From the NCBI RefSeq assembly GCF_035953295.1, contig NZ_CP108370.1:5496001-5560000 (forward strand): a stretch of DNA of 64,000 bases. The letters are read 5' to 3'. The notes below the pieces were generated by a model. That model ran no database searches. It saw only the letters and a list, made by a program, of their open reading frames with translations, and was not told where the DNA came from. Of this stretch, positions 27,352 through 36,209 are shown in pieces; position 1 is the stretch's first letter, and each line of letters begins with the position of its first letter. Position numbers and translations under genes: made by a program. The stretch comes from Streptomyces sp. NBC_01335 (GTDB lineage Bacteria > Actinomycetota > Actinomycetes > Streptomycetales > Streptomycetaceae).

Positions 27352-29310
27352 ATGGCCCACCGGCCCACCGGACGCATCAGGAGGGCGGTCCTCGGCAGCG
27401 GGGCCGTCGTGGTGCTCGCGGGGCTCAACGCCCCCGCGGCGCTCTCGTTCGCCCAGGACCACTACCACGCGTACAAGATCGCCCAGCCCGGCTACCAGGC
27501 GCGGTACGGCTCCTGGCAGCGGGTCGAGATCCCGCAGGAGTACCGGACCAACGCCATCCACGCGGCGCTGCTCCACACCGGCAAGGTGCTGATCATCGCG
27601 GGCTCGGGCAACAACCAGCAGCACTTCGACGCGGGCACGTTCGACACGGTCCTGTGGGACCCGGTGGCCGACACCTTCGAGAAGGTCCCCACCCCGGTGG
27701 ACTTCTTCTGCGGCGGCCACGCCCAGCTCCCCGACGGCCGCCTGCTGGTGGCCGGCGGCACCGCCCGCTACGAGGTGCTCGACGGCGAGGTGAGCCGGGC
27801 CGGCGGCGGGATGCGGGTGAAGAACGAGAACCCGGACAAGGCGCTGTTCCTGAGGAAGGGCACGGTCTTCCGCTCTCCCTCGGGCGTCGAGTACCGCTCC
27901 CTCTTCGACGTGACCGTGCCCCGGGCCGCCAAGCGCGGCTTCGCCGTCACGTACTGGGCGGACGGCGGGATGAAGCCGTGGAAGAGCAAGGTGACCGCCG
28001 GCGAGGAGCGGGTCTTCGTGGAGGCGGTGGAGACGGGCCCCGACTCGGTCACCGCCGAGTCCGCCCAGTACGAGATCGAGGGGCTCACCGGCAGGGACGC
28101 CGACAACGCCTACGGCCTCGCCGAGAAGATCACCACGCAGAAGCAGGACTTCCAGGGCATCCGGTCGGCGTACGAGTTCGACGCGGTGGCCGAGAAGTAC
28201 ATCAGGGTCGACCCGATGAAGCAGGCCCGCTGGTACCCGACGCTCGTCGGGCTCGGCGACGGAAGGGTGCTCGCCGTCTCGGGGCTCGACGACGTCGGCG
28301 AGATCATCTCCGGCGACACCGAGATCTACGACCAGGGGGCCAGGAAGTGGTCCAAGGGCCCGTTCCGCTACTTCCCGACCTACCCCGCCCTCTTCCTCAC
28401 CAAGGGCGGCAGGCTCTTCTACCCGGGCGCCAACGCCGGTTACGGCCCCGCGGACAAGGGACGCGCCGCCGGGCTCTGGGACCTGCGGAAGAACACCTTC
28501 AAGGCGGTCGGCGGGCTGAAGGACTTCGACGCCACGGAGACCGCATCCTCGCTGATGCTGCCCCCGGTCCAGGACCAGAAGGTGATGATCCTCGGCGGCG
28601 GCGGGGTGGGGGAGTCCTCGGTGTCGACCGCCCGCACCGCGGTCGTCGACCTCAAGGCGAAGAGCCCGGTCTTCGAGCCGGGACCCGACCTGCCGCAGGG
28701 CACCCGCTACCTCAACAGCGTGATCATGCCGGACGACACCGTCTTCACCACCGGCGGTTCGAGCGACTACCGGGGGCGCGGCGACAGCAACATCCTCAAG
28801 GCGCAGACGTACGACCCGAAGACCGGCGAGTTCACCGAGGCGGCGGCTCCCACCATCGGCCGGAACTACCACTCGGAGGCGCTGCTGCTGCCCGACGGAC
28901 GGGTGGCGACCTTCGGCTCCGACTCGCTCTACGGCGACAAGGCCAACACCAAGCTGGGCACGTTCGAGCAGCGGATGGAGGTCTTCACCCCGGCCGTGCT
29001 GCACCGCGCGGCCGGCGACCGTCCGGTGATCGGAGCCGGGCCGGAGGAGGTGGCACGCGGGGGGACCGCCACCTACGCGCTGACCGGCGGCGGCCGTCCG
29101 GCGACGGCCCGGCTGATGCGGCCGAGCGCCGTCACCCACACCACCGACGTCGAGCAGCGCTCGATCGCCCTGGAACTGCGCAGGGAGGAGGGCCGGATCA
29201 CCGTGACGGTGCCGGGGGACAGCACCCTGGTGCCGCCGGGCTGGTACATGCTCTTCGTCACGGACTCCGACGGCATCTCGTCGGTGGCGAAGTGGGTCAA
29301 GGTCGGCTGA
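27352..29310 (+). CDS. GlxA-like mononuclear copper-radical oxidase
   Basis: A 652-residue galactose-oxidase-fold protein with an N-terminal membrane anchor (residues 11-32), seven kelch-type blades and a C-terminal DUF1929 domain. The copper-radical residues expected by alignment to GlxA and galactose oxidase are all present: Cys120 in DFFCGGHA, Trp294-Tyr295 in ARWYPT (thioether partner and stacking Trp), Tyr506-His507 in GRNYHSEALLLP and His596 in AVTHTTDVEQR. Members oxidise a glycan alcohol to an aldehyde and act on the CslA product during tip growth. It is coupled to the glycosyltransferase (3-base gap). Compared with S. lividans GlxA from memory it looks clearly diverged, so it may be a paralogue. 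Confidence 0.9.
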   Translation: MAHRPTGRIRRAVLGSGAVVVLAGLNAPAALSFAQDHYHAYKIAQPGYQARYGSWQRVEIPQEYRTNAIHAALLHTGKVLIIAGSGNNQQHFDAGTFDTVLWDPVADTFEKVPTPVDFFCGGHAQLPDGRLLVAGGTARYEVLDGEVSRAGGGMRVKNENPDKALFLRKGTVFRSPSGVEYRSLFDVTVPRAAKRGFAVTYWADGGMKPWKSKVTAGEERVFVEAVETGPDSVTAESAQYEIEGLTGRDADNAYGLAEKITTQKQDFQGIRSAYEFDAVAEKYIRVDPMKQARWYPTLVGLGDGRVLAVSGLDDVGEIISGDTEIYDQGARKWSKGPFRYFPTYPALFLTKGGRLFYPGANAGYGPADKGRAAGLWDLRKNTFKAVGGLKDFDATETASSLMLPPVQDQKVMILGGGGVGESSVSTARTAVVDLKAKSPVFEPGPDLPQGTRYLNSVIMPDDTVFTTGGSSDYRGRGDSNILKAQTYDPKTGEFTEAAAPTIGRNYHSEALLLPDGRVATFGSDSLYGDKANTKLGTFEQRMEVFTPAVLHRAAGDRPVIGAGPEEVARGGTATYALTGGGRPATARLMRPSAVTHTTDVEQRSIALELRREEGRITVTVPGDSTLVPPGWYMLFVTDSDGISSVAKWVKVG

Positions 29311-29320
29311 GAGTCCTGCT

Positions 29321-29378
29321 CGCGCCCGCGCCTCCCGTACGACCGGGGCTTTCGGGTCGTACGGGAGGCGCGGGCGCG
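29321..29378. terminator. Long bidirectional terminator between oxidase and GH6 genes
   Basis: A perfect 24-bp inverted repeat (29321-29344 with 29355-29378) encloses a 10-nt loop GGGGCTTTCG. It starts 11 bases after the oxidase stop and lies 34 bases from the stop of the convergent GH6 gene, so it serves both. Confidence 0.9.
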
Positions 29379-29411
29379 TTCGGGACCGTCAAGGGATCCG
29401 GCGGTGTCCGT

Positions 29412-30452
29412 TCAGGATCCGGCGGCGCGGGCGAGGCCGAGGGCGTAACCCGGCCACCAGGCGCCGGCCGCCGGGCCGCCCCGGCAGGGGCCGTCGGAGT
29501 CGCCCGGCCGCTTGATCCAGAGGTACGCGTCCAGCCGCTCGTCCCCGGTGTCGGTGGTCGGGGGAGTGCCCAGGGCCCGGCCCGGCGGGTTGCACCAGGC
29601 CTCCGACCGGCCGCCGGAGAGCGGGCCGCGGCCGTTGCGGCTGCTGTCGATCACGTAGTGCGCGCCGCCGAGGAGGGCGGAGAGCCGCGCCCCGTACGCC
29701 TTCACCGTCTCGTCGGTCTGGAAGTTGGAGACGTTGAGCGAGAAGCCGTCGGCCCGGTCGATGCCCGCCCGGTGGAGCGGCTCCACCAGCTTGGCGGGGT
29801 CGGCGAGCCAGTCCGGGTTCCCGGCGTCCAGGTAGACCTTGGTCCCCGGCCGGGCCTTGAGGGTGTCCACCGCGCCGGAGAGCAGGTCGAACCGCTCGGC
29901 GTGGTTCTCCGGCGGGGTGCACCCGTCCACGACGTGCGCGACGGCGTCGGGCTCCAGGACCACCGTGGCGGGGGCGTCCCCGATCGCCCCCGCGAACCGC
30001 TCCGTCCACGCCCGGTAGGAGTTCGCGTCGGGCGCCCCGCCCGCCGAGTAGGCGCCGCAGTCGCGGTGCGGGATGTTGTACGCGACGAGCAGCACGCTCC
30101 GGTGCGAGGCCGAGGCGCCCTCGACGGCGGTGCGGATGTCCGGTTCCGGGTCGTCGCCCGCGGGCCAGTCGGCCACCGGGTGGGTGGAGATCCGCTCCAG
30201 CAGCTTCGCGTCCGCCAGGCGACCCGCCTCCTTCCAGGCGCGGACCTGACGGGCGGCGTCGCTCTCCGGGTCCACCCAGTAGGGGGAGGACCCGGTGCCG
30301 GGCGCCGATCCGCCCCGGACGGCGTCTACCGCGCTCGCGGTGGGGTCCCCGCCGCCCCCGGACGGTGTCCCCGGGGACGAGCAGCCCACCGCGAGGGCGG
30401 CCGACACGGCCACGGCGGCGGAGACGACGGGCAAGATCCTGCGGCCGGACAT
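29412..30452 (-). CDS. Secreted GH6 glucanase lipoprotein, CslZ-like
   Basis: A 346-residue family 6 glycoside hydrolase (endoglucanase/cellobiohydrolase fold) with a lipoprotein signal: hydrophobic residues 7-22 and lipobox LAVGC with Cys24. Catalytic features are LVAYNIPHRDCGAYSAGG (proton-donor Asp region), VVLEPDAVAHVVDGC, VYLDAGNPDWL, FSLNVSNFQT, DSSRNGRGP and WIKRPGDSDGPCRG, all GH6 hallmarks with the two disulphide Cys pairs. GAGGGGG precedes the ATG. Its position facing the CslA/GlxA pair matches the cslA-glxA-cslZ arrangement, so it probably trims or releases the same glucan. Confidence 0.92.
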   Translation of the reverse strand: MSGRRILPVVSAAVAVSAALAVGCSSPGTPSGGGGDPTASAVDAVRGGSAPGTGSSPYWVDPESDAARQVRAWKEAGRLADAKLLERISTHPVADWPAGDDPEPDIRTAVEGASASHRSVLLVAYNIPHRDCGAYSAGGAPDANSYRAWTERFAGAIGDAPATVVLEPDAVAHVVDGCTPPENHAERFDLLSGAVDTLKARPGTKVYLDAGNPDWLADPAKLVEPLHRAGIDRADGFSLNVSNFQTDETVKAYGARLSALLGGAHYVIDSSRNGRGPLSGGRSEAWCNPPGRALGTPPTTDTGDERLDAYLWIKRPGDSDGPCRGGPAAGAWWPGYALGLARAAGS

Positions 30453-30739
30453 CCAGCCCCCTCGGACGGTGGCTCAACGGGTACGGGCACGAAGCGGTAC
30501 ACATGGGCGAGGCGCGCCCGTGCGGCGGCCTCGCGCGGTACAGAGATACGGTCGATCCTGGCATATCGGTCACGGAGCGTGGTGCTGCGACACCGGCCGC
30601 CCCCGTGCGTCAACCGCGTGCCCCGCAAACCATCCCCGTTCGGGCGTTCGCGGGCGGCCGGATCTTTCCGTACGCATATTCGGTACCGAACTCCGAGACG
30701 GCACCCGCCGCGATGTGACCAGTGGGTAAGGTCGGGGCT

Positions 30740-31249
30740 GTGCCGAAGCCGCTCAGCCTTCCCTTCGACCCCATCGCCCGCGCCGACGAGCTCTGGCAGC
30801 AGCGCTGGGGACCCGTGCCGTCCATGCAGGCGATCACCTCGATCATGAGGGCGCAGCAGATCCTCCTCGCGGAGGTCGACGCGGTGGTGAAACCGTACGG
30901 GCTGACGTTCGCCCGCTACGAGGCGCTGGTGCTGCTCACCTTCTCCAAGGAGGGTGAGCTGCCGATGTCGAAGATCGGCGAGCGCCTGATGGTGCACCCG
31001 ACCTCCGTCACCAACACCGTGGACCGGCTGGTGAAGTCGGGCCTGGTCGACAAGCGCCCCAACCCCAACGACGGCCGCGGCACGCTCGCCTCCATCACGG
31101 ACAAGGGCCGCGATGTGGTCGAGGCGGCCACCGAGGAGCTGATGGCGATGGACTTCGGGCTGGGCGCGTACGACGCCGAGGAGTGCGGGGAGATCTTCGC
31201 GATGCTCCGGCCGCTGCGGGTCGCCGCGCGGGACTTCGAGGACGCCTGA
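30740..31249 (+). CDS. MarR-family transcriptional regulator
   Basis: A 169-residue winged-helix protein. The DNA-binding region is LPMSKIGERLMVHPTSVTNT followed by VDRLVKSGLVDKRPNPNDGRG and LASITDKGRDV. The start is taken as the GTG at 30740, giving (V/M)PKPLSLPFDPIARADELW; a GTG 6 codons upstream is possible. TAAGGT (30727-30732) ends 7 nt before the GTG and no Shine-Dalgarno sequence is seen, so the mRNA is probably leaderless. It lies near icmA and may regulate acyl-CoA metabolism, but no direct evidence exists. Confidence 0.87.
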   Translation: MPKPLSLPFDPIARADELWQQRWGPVPSMQAITSIMRAQQILLAEVDAVVKPYGLTFARYEALVLLTFSKEGELPMSKIGERLMVHPTSVTNTVDRLVKSGLVDKRPNPNDGRGTLASITDKGRDVVEAATEELMAMDFGLGAYDAEECGEIFAMLRPLRVAARDFEDA

Positions 31250-31347
31250 GCGACACCCGGGCCGTGTGCCCGGGGTCCGCGCGGTCCGCTCGGCGAGTGG
31301 GGTGCCCGCCGCAAGATCGCCCTCGGGCTGCGGCTAACCTCGATGTC

Positions 31348-31710
31348 ATGAAACGCAGCGTGCTGACCCGCTATCGGGTGATGGCCTACGTCACCGCCGT
31401 CATGTTGTTGATCCTCTGCCTCTGCATGGTCTTCAAGTACGGATTCGACAAGGGTGAGGGCCTGACGCTCGTCGTCTCCCAGATCCACGGCGTGCTCTAC
31501 ATCATCTATCTGCTCTTCGCCTTCGACCTCGGCTCCAAGGCGAAGTGGCCGATCGGCAAGCTCCTCTGGGTGCTGATCGCCGGCACCATCCCGACCGCCG
31601 CGTTCTTCGTGGAGCGCGCTGTCGTCCGGGAGGTCGAGCCGCTGATCGCGGGCGCCGCACCGGCCGCCGCGAGCCGCTCCGAGCAGGTCGCCCCGGTCAA
31701 GAACGGCTGA
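31348..31710 (+). CDS. DUF3817-domain membrane protein
   Basis: A 120-residue membrane protein with three helices (around VMAYVTAVMLLILCLCMVF, HGVLYIIYLLFAFDLG and LLWVLIAGTIPTAAFFVE). It carries the HGVLYIIYL motif and the KAKWP loop found in its paralogue at 24664. TAACCT ends 7 nt before the ATG, again without a ribosome-binding site, so leaderless translation is expected. Function is unknown. It lies between the MarR gene and icmA in the same direction. Confidence 0.87.
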   Translation: MKRSVLTRYRVMAYVTAVMLLILCLCMVFKYGFDKGEGLTLVVSQIHGVLYIIYLLFAFDLGSKAKWPIGKLLWVLIAGTIPTAAFFVERAVVREVEPLIAGAAPAAASRSEQVAPVKNG

Positions 31711-31796
31711 CCTCAGGCCGTACGTCCCGCAGGACCCGTGAACCGCCCCGCACCGGACTCCGTCCGAGTGCCGGGCGGTTTGTCATCGACAGGTAG

Positions 31797-31808
31797 TAGG
31801 ACGTCCTA
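31797..31808. promoter_or_regulatory. Palindromic candidate operator upstream of icmA
   Basis: TAGGACGTCCTA is a perfect 12-bp palindrome centred 21 bases before the icmA ATG, within the likely promoter region. It is a good candidate for a dimeric regulator such as the MarR or TetR protein encoded on either side. The bases AGTAA and ATTCGACACC follow directly, leaving no Shine-Dalgarno sequence before icmA. Confidence 0.5.
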
Positions 31809-31822
31809 GTAAATTCGACACC

Positions 31823-33523
31823 ATGGACGCTGACGCGATCGAGGAGGGCCGCCGACGCTGGCAGGCCCGTTACGACAAGGCCCGCACGCGCGACGCGGAC
31901 TTCACCACCCTGTCCGGCGACCCGGTGGACCCGGTCTACGGGCCCCGGCCCGGCGACACGTACGACGGGTTCGAGCGGATCGGCTGGCCCGGCGAGTACC
32001 CGTTCACCCGGGGCCTCCACCCGACCGGCTACCGGGGCCGTACCTGGACCATCCGCCAGTTCGCCGGCTTCGGCAACGCCGAGCAGACCAACGAGCGGTA
32101 CAAGATGATCCTCGCCGCGGGCGGCGGCGGGCTCAGTGTGGCCTTCGACATGCCGACCCTGATGGGCCGCGACTCCGACGAACCCCGTTCGCTCGGCGAG
32201 GTCGGCCACTGCGGCGTCGCCATCGACTCCGCCGCCGACATGGAGGTCCTCTTCCGGGACATCCCGCTCGGCGAGGTCACCACCTCCATGACGATCAGCG
32301 GACCCGCCGTCCCCGTCTTCTGCATGTACCTCGTCGCCGCCGAACGCCAGGGCGTCGACCCCGCCGTGCTCAACGGCACCCTGCAGACCGACATCTTCAA
32401 GGAGTACATCGCCCAGAAGGAGTGGCTCTTCCAGCCCGAACCGCACCTGCGGCTCATCGGCGACCTGATGGAGCACTGCGCCCGCGCCATCCCCGCGTAC
32501 AAGCCGCTCTCCGTCTCCGGCTACCACATCCGCGAGGCCGGGGCCACGGCCTCGCAGGAGCTCGCCTACACGCTCGCCGACGGCTTCGGATACGTGGAGC
32601 TGGGCCTCTCCCGGGGGCTCGACGTGGACACCTTCGCGCCCGGACTCTCCTTCTTCTTCGACGCCCACCTCGACTTCTTCGAGGAGATCGCCAAGTTCCG
32701 CGCCGCCCGCCGCATCTGGGCCCGCTGGATGAAGGAGACGTACGGCGCGAAGACCGACAAGGCCCAGTGGCTCCGCTTCCACACCCAGACCGCCGGGGTC
32801 TCCCTCACCGCCCAGCAGCCGTACAACAACGTCGTGCGCACCGCCGTCGAGGCGCTCTCCGCCGTCCTCGGCGGCACCAGCTCGCTGCACACCAACGCCC
32901 TCGACGAGACCCTGGCCCTCCCCTCCGAACAGGCCGCCGAGATCGCGCTCCGCACCCAGCAGGTGCTGATGGAGGAGACCGGCGTCGCCAACGTGGCCGA
33001 CCCGCTGGGCGGCTCCTGGTACGTCGAACAGCTCACCGACCGGATCGAGGCCGACGCCGAGAAGATCTTCGAGCAGATCCGCGAGCGCGGCACCCGCGCC
33101 CACCCCGACGGGCGTCACCCCATCGGCCCCCTCACCTCGGGCATCCTGCGCGGCATCGAGGACGGCTGGTTCACCGGGGAGATCGCCGACTCCGCGTTCC
33201 AGTACCAGCGCTCCCTGGAGAAGGGCGACAAGCGGGTCGTCGGGGTCAACGTCCACCACGGCTCGGTGACCGGCGACCTGGAGATCCTGCGGGTCAGCCA
33301 CGAGGTCGAGCGCGAGCAGGTCCGCGCCCTCGGCGCCCGCCGGGCGGCCCGCGACGAGGCGCGGGTGCGCGGGGCGCTGGACGCGATGCTCGCCGCCGCC
33401 CGGGACGGCTCCAACATGATCGCCCCGATGCTGGAGGCGGTACGCGCGGAGGCGACCCTCGGCGAGATCTGCGGGGTGCTGCGCGACGAGTGGGGCGTCT
33501 ACACGGAACCGCCGGGGTTCTGA
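31823..33523 (+). CDS. icmA: Isobutyryl-CoA mutase large subunit IcmA
   Basis: AdoCbl-dependent interconversion of isobutyryl-CoA and n-butyryl-CoA, connecting valine catabolism to butyryl-CoA and polyketide precursors. The length of 566 residues equals that of characterised IcmA. The substrate-specificity residues identify it: Phe80 (TIRQFAGFG) and Gln198 (KEYIAQKEW) replace the Tyr and Arg found in methylmalonyl-CoA mutase. It lacks the C-terminal B12-binding domain, so it needs the separate small subunit IcmB, which is not in this window. Its 3' end overlaps the convergent TetR gene by 25 bases. MeaB and PduO, encoded upstream, probably support it. Confidence 0.95.
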   Translation: MDADAIEEGRRRWQARYDKARTRDADFTTLSGDPVDPVYGPRPGDTYDGFERIGWPGEYPFTRGLHPTGYRGRTWTIRQFAGFGNAEQTNERYKMILAAGGGGLSVAFDMPTLMGRDSDEPRSLGEVGHCGVAIDSAADMEVLFRDIPLGEVTTSMTISGPAVPVFCMYLVAAERQGVDPAVLNGTLQTDIFKEYIAQKEWLFQPEPHLRLIGDLMEHCARAIPAYKPLSVSGYHIREAGATASQELAYTLADGFGYVELGLSRGLDVDTFAPGLSFFFDAHLDFFEEIAKFRAARRIWARWMKETYGAKTDKAQWLRFHTQTAGVSLTAQQPYNNVVRTAVEALSAVLGGTSSLHTNALDETLALPSEQAAEIALRTQQVLMEETGVANVADPLGGSWYVEQLTDRIEADAEKIFEQIRERGTRAHPDGRHPIGPLTSGILRGIEDGWFTGEIADSAFQYQRSLEKGDKRVVGVNVHHGSVTGDLEILRVSHEVEREQVRALGARRAARDEARVRGALDAMLAAARDGSNMIAPMLEAVRAEATLGEICGVLRDEWGVYTEPPGF

Positions 33524-34227
33524 GCCGGATCGTTTCGGGGCTGGTGGCTACGGGGCTCGTTCGGGGCCGGCGGGTTACGGGTCAGCAGCCAGGGGGCCGG
33601 TGCTGCGCCCACCGCGCCGAGTCCGGAGAGCAGCAGGGCGGTGAAGCGCCGGGCCCAGTCCGCGTCGACGGGCTCGGCGCTGACCAGCGCCCGGTGCACC
33701 ACCGCGCCCGCGATCACGTCGAAGATCAGGTCCGCCGTCGGCCCGGCCGCCCGGCCGTCCGGCTCGGGCGGCAGCTCGCCGCGCTCCTGGGCCCGTCGGC
33801 GGCCCAGGACCACCAGCCGCTTCTGGCGGTTGACGATCGAGTCCTGGATGCGCGTGCGCAGCGCCGCGTCGCGCGTCGACTCGGCGACCACCGCCATCAG
33901 CGCCGTCCGGGTCTCCGGCCGCTCCAGCAGCTCGGCGAACTGGAGCACCACGCCCTGCACGTCGGCGGCGAGGCTGCCGAGGTCGGGGAGTTCGAGCTCG
34001 TCGAAGAGGACGGCGACGGCGTCCACGACCAGCTCGTTCTTGCCGGCCCACCGCCGGTAGAGCGTCGTCTTGGCGACCCCGGCGCGCGTCGCCACGTCCC
34101 CCATCGTCAGCTTCGACCAGCCGAGTTCGACCAGGGACGCCCGGGTCGCCTCCAGGATCGCCGCGTCGGCATCGACGCTGCGCGGGCGGCCGGGGCGGGC
34201 GGACGGGGGGTCGTTGCGGCTCGGCAT
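33499..34227 (-). CDS. TetR/AcrR-family transcriptional regulator
   Basis: A 242-residue repressor-type protein. The N-terminal helix-turn-helix is at about 20-65, with AILEATRASLVELGWSKLTM, VATRAGVAKTTLYRRW and the linker GKNELVVDAV. The ligand domain has a TetR_C-like helical pattern. The last 30 residues are Pro/Asn-rich and overlap the end of icmA tail to tail. TAAGGT ends 6 nt before the ATG with no ribosome-binding site, so the transcript is probably leaderless. Candidate operators are the inverted repeat at 34323 and a TTAC-CCGCGA-GTAG sequence (34237-34250) that overlaps the -10. Confidence 0.9.
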   Translation of the reverse strand: MPSRNDPPSARPGRPRSVDADAAILEATRASLVELGWSKLTMGDVATRAGVAKTTLYRRWAGKNELVVDAVAVLFDELELPDLGSLAADVQGVVLQFAELLERPETRTALMAVVAESTRDAALRTRIQDSIVNRQKRLVVLGRRRAQERGELPPEPDGRAAGPTADLIFDVIAGAVVHRALVSAEPVDADWARRFTALLLSGLGAVGAAPAPWLLTRNPPAPNEPRSHQPRNDPAQNPGGSV

Positions 34228-34322
34228 GGAGCGACCTTACCCGCGAGTAGGTACGAGGGTACGCCCCTGGTGCGGGTGAGACAGATCACCGAGGTGTCCT
34301 GTTCAGGAGGGCTACTCGCCAG

Positions 34323-34345
34323 TTACGCTACGGGTCGTAGCGTAA
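34323..34345. promoter_or_regulatory. Inverted repeat in the 359-base tetR/thioredoxin gap
   Basis: TTACGCTACG (34323-34332) and its exact complement CGTAGCGTAA (34336-34345) are separated by 3 bases. Size and symmetry match a TetR-type operator. It lies about 95 bases upstream of the divergent tetR gene and about 240 bases before the thioredoxin gene. The rest of the gap contains two imperfect GGGGATCCGGTGCCG repeats (around 34413-34465) and no gene. Confidence 0.55.
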
Positions 34346-34586
34346 GGACCCCCGGGCAGTGGCCCGTTGGCCCGCGCCACGAACGAGCGACAGCCACGTG
34401 GGGGCGCCGGATGGGGATCCGGTGCCGACCGGGCGGAACCGGGTGGGGATCCGGTGCCGCGACCGGGGGGTTCAGGCCTCCCGAACCGTGTCCGTCCGCC
34501 CGCCCCGCACACCGGCCGGGGCTGCGGCAGGACCCGGTTGAACGATCGCTTTCCGGAACGGCGGGCACAGGGGGGAGGATGTACGT

Positions 34587-35558
34587 ATGCAGCCTAGGAA
34601 CATGTCCATGAGCGGCGTCGTCGACCTCGCCGCTGTCAAGGCGGCCGGAGAGGCGAAGGCCAAGGCGGAGCAGGCCCGTGCCGAGGCCGCCCGCAAGGGG
34701 GGCGCCGACGCCGTCGCGCCCTCCGCCCTGGTGATCGACGTCGACGAAGCCGGATTCGAGCGCGACGTCCTCCAGCGCTCCGCCGAAGTACCCGTCGTCA
34801 TCGACTTCTGGGCCGAGTGGTGCGAGCCCTGCAAGCAGCTCGGCCCCCTTCTGGAGCGGCTGGCCGTCGCGTACAACGGCCGCTTCCTGCTCGCCAAGGT
34901 CGACGTCGACGCCAACCAGATGCTGATGCAGCAGTTCGGCATCCAGGGCATCCCGGCGGTCTTCGCCGTCGTCGCGGGCCAGGCCCTCCCGCTCTTCCAG
35001 GGCGCCGCGCCCGAGGCCCAGATCCGCGAGACCCTGGACCAGCTGATCCAGGTCGGCGAGGAGCGCTTCGGCCTCACCGGGATCGTCGTCGACCCGGACG
35101 CGGAGGGTGCCGACGCGGCCCCCGCCGAGATCCCGGCCGGCCCGTACGACGCGCTGCTGGAAGCCGCCTCCGTCGCCCTGGACGCCAGCGACTTCCCGGG
35201 AGCGGTGCAGGCGTACCGCAACGTCCTCTCCGACGACCCGGCCAACCCGGAGGCCAAGTTGGGCCTCGCGCAGGCCGAACTCCTGGGCCGGGTGCAGAAG
35301 ATGAACCCGCAGGAGGTCCGCGAGAAGGCCGCCGCCGGCCCGGCCGACGTCGCCGCCCAGATCGACGCCGCCGACCTCGACCTCGTCGGCGGTCATGTGG
35401 AGGACGCCTTCGGGCGGCTCGTGGAGACGGTCCGCCGCACGTTCGGCGACGACCGGGACGCCGTGCGGGTGCGGCTGCTCGAACTCTTCGAGGTCATCGG
35501 CCCGGAGGACCCGCGGGTCGCCGCGGCCCGTACGGCGCTCGCGCGCGTGCTGTTCTGA
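34587..35558 (+). CDS. Thioredoxin-domain protein with TPR-like C-terminus
   Basis: A 323-residue protein. After a charged, probably helical N-terminus (10-40), a thioredoxin fold (about 48-155) carries WAEWCEPCK with redox-active Cys79 and Cys82. A C-terminal helical region (about 180-323) resembles TPR repeats (LDASDFPGAVQAYRNVLSDD, NPEAKLGLAQAELLG). The architecture is that of CnoX/YbbN-type chaperone-holdases, although whether the actinobacterial protein is a redoxin or a holdase is not settled. The ATG at 34587 is preceded by GGGGGAGG with 8 nt spacing. A textbook terminator follows. Confidence 0.88.
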   Translation: MQPRNMSMSGVVDLAAVKAAGEAKAKAEQARAEAARKGGADAVAPSALVIDVDEAGFERDVLQRSAEVPVVIDFWAEWCEPCKQLGPLLERLAVAYNGRFLLAKVDVDANQMLMQQFGIQGIPAVFAVVAGQALPLFQGAAPEAQIRETLDQLIQVGEERFGLTGIVVDPDAEGADAAPAEIPAGPYDALLEAASVALDASDFPGAVQAYRNVLSDDPANPEAKLGLAQAELLGRVQKMNPQEVREKAAAGPADVAAQIDAADLDLVGGHVEDAFGRLVETVRRTFGDDRDAVRVRLLELFEVIGPEDPRVAAARTALARVLF

Positions 35559-35612
35559 TACGAGCCGTTCTGGCGCGACGTGTCCTGACGCGACTTGTTC
35601 CGATGTGACAAG

Positions 35613-35645
35613 ACGGCCGTGCCGCCCGCCGGGCGGCACGGCCGT
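35613..35645 (+). terminator. Intrinsic terminator of the thioredoxin-TPR gene
   Basis: A perfect 14-bp stem ACGGCCGTGCCGCC with its complement, a 5-nt loop and a following TTTT lie 55 bases after the stop codon. Confidence 0.88.
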
Positions 35646-35716
35646 TTTCGCGTCCGGGCGACAACTCGGGGAGCCCAGCGGCTCTGCTTTGCCAAATCTT
35701 GACCTGACAGACTGCT

Positions 35717-35861
35717 GTTACTCGCAGTAAAGCGACTCGGGTTCTCTGCCCGGTTGCGCTCTGTTTTCCCCCTGTTTGGGCGTCCCTTTCGTGCCACCCT
35801 GCGTGGCCGGTGCATGCCAGGGCGTCGCGGGGTGGTTATCGGCCCGTTACTAGCGAGTAAC
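35717..35861. promoter_or_regulatory. Two related inverted repeats in the 560-base upstream region of the DUF6230 locus
   Basis: GTTACT-CGC-AGTAAA (35717-35731) and the perfect GTTACT-AGCG-AGTAAC (35846-35861) share the same half-sites 130 bases apart. They look like operators of a TetR-type repressor. A possible -35 TTGACC lies at 35699-35704, but its -10 partner is unclear. Between 35862 and 36190 no gene and no other structure was recognised. The next gene begins at 36210 behind a very strong AAGGAGGA site. Confidence 0.55.
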
Positions 35862-36209
35862 GACACCCCTTGTGCACCGGCCCCGAATGCACCACGATCG
35901 GCCACGCTCGGTCCAATAACCGCCAGCCCGATTGCCAGTCGGCGCCGGGGGCAGTTGGTCCCCACCGAGCGGGCCGGCTCCATGGGCGCCGGCCGAGGAC
36001 AGGGGGGTTCCTGCCCGAGGGCGGGGCCTGTCCGACCGGCTGCGCGGACCGCGCGGTCAGTGGTTTGTCGCTCGGGGGTGAACGCCGGTGCATCGGATGC
36101 GGTACAGCCTCCGGGACGGGCGCTCTCCTTCCCGAGGACGTAGCACTTCTCCCATCCCGGGACGGGCAACGGCCCGGCCGGAGATGTACGTCCGAGAAGG
36201 AGGAAATAT

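Noticed and set aside
25471..29139. 1222-codon minus-strand open frame opposite the CslA/GlxA genes
   Set aside because: Composition is typical of antisense GC-rich DNA and the plus strand has two complete recognised enzymes.
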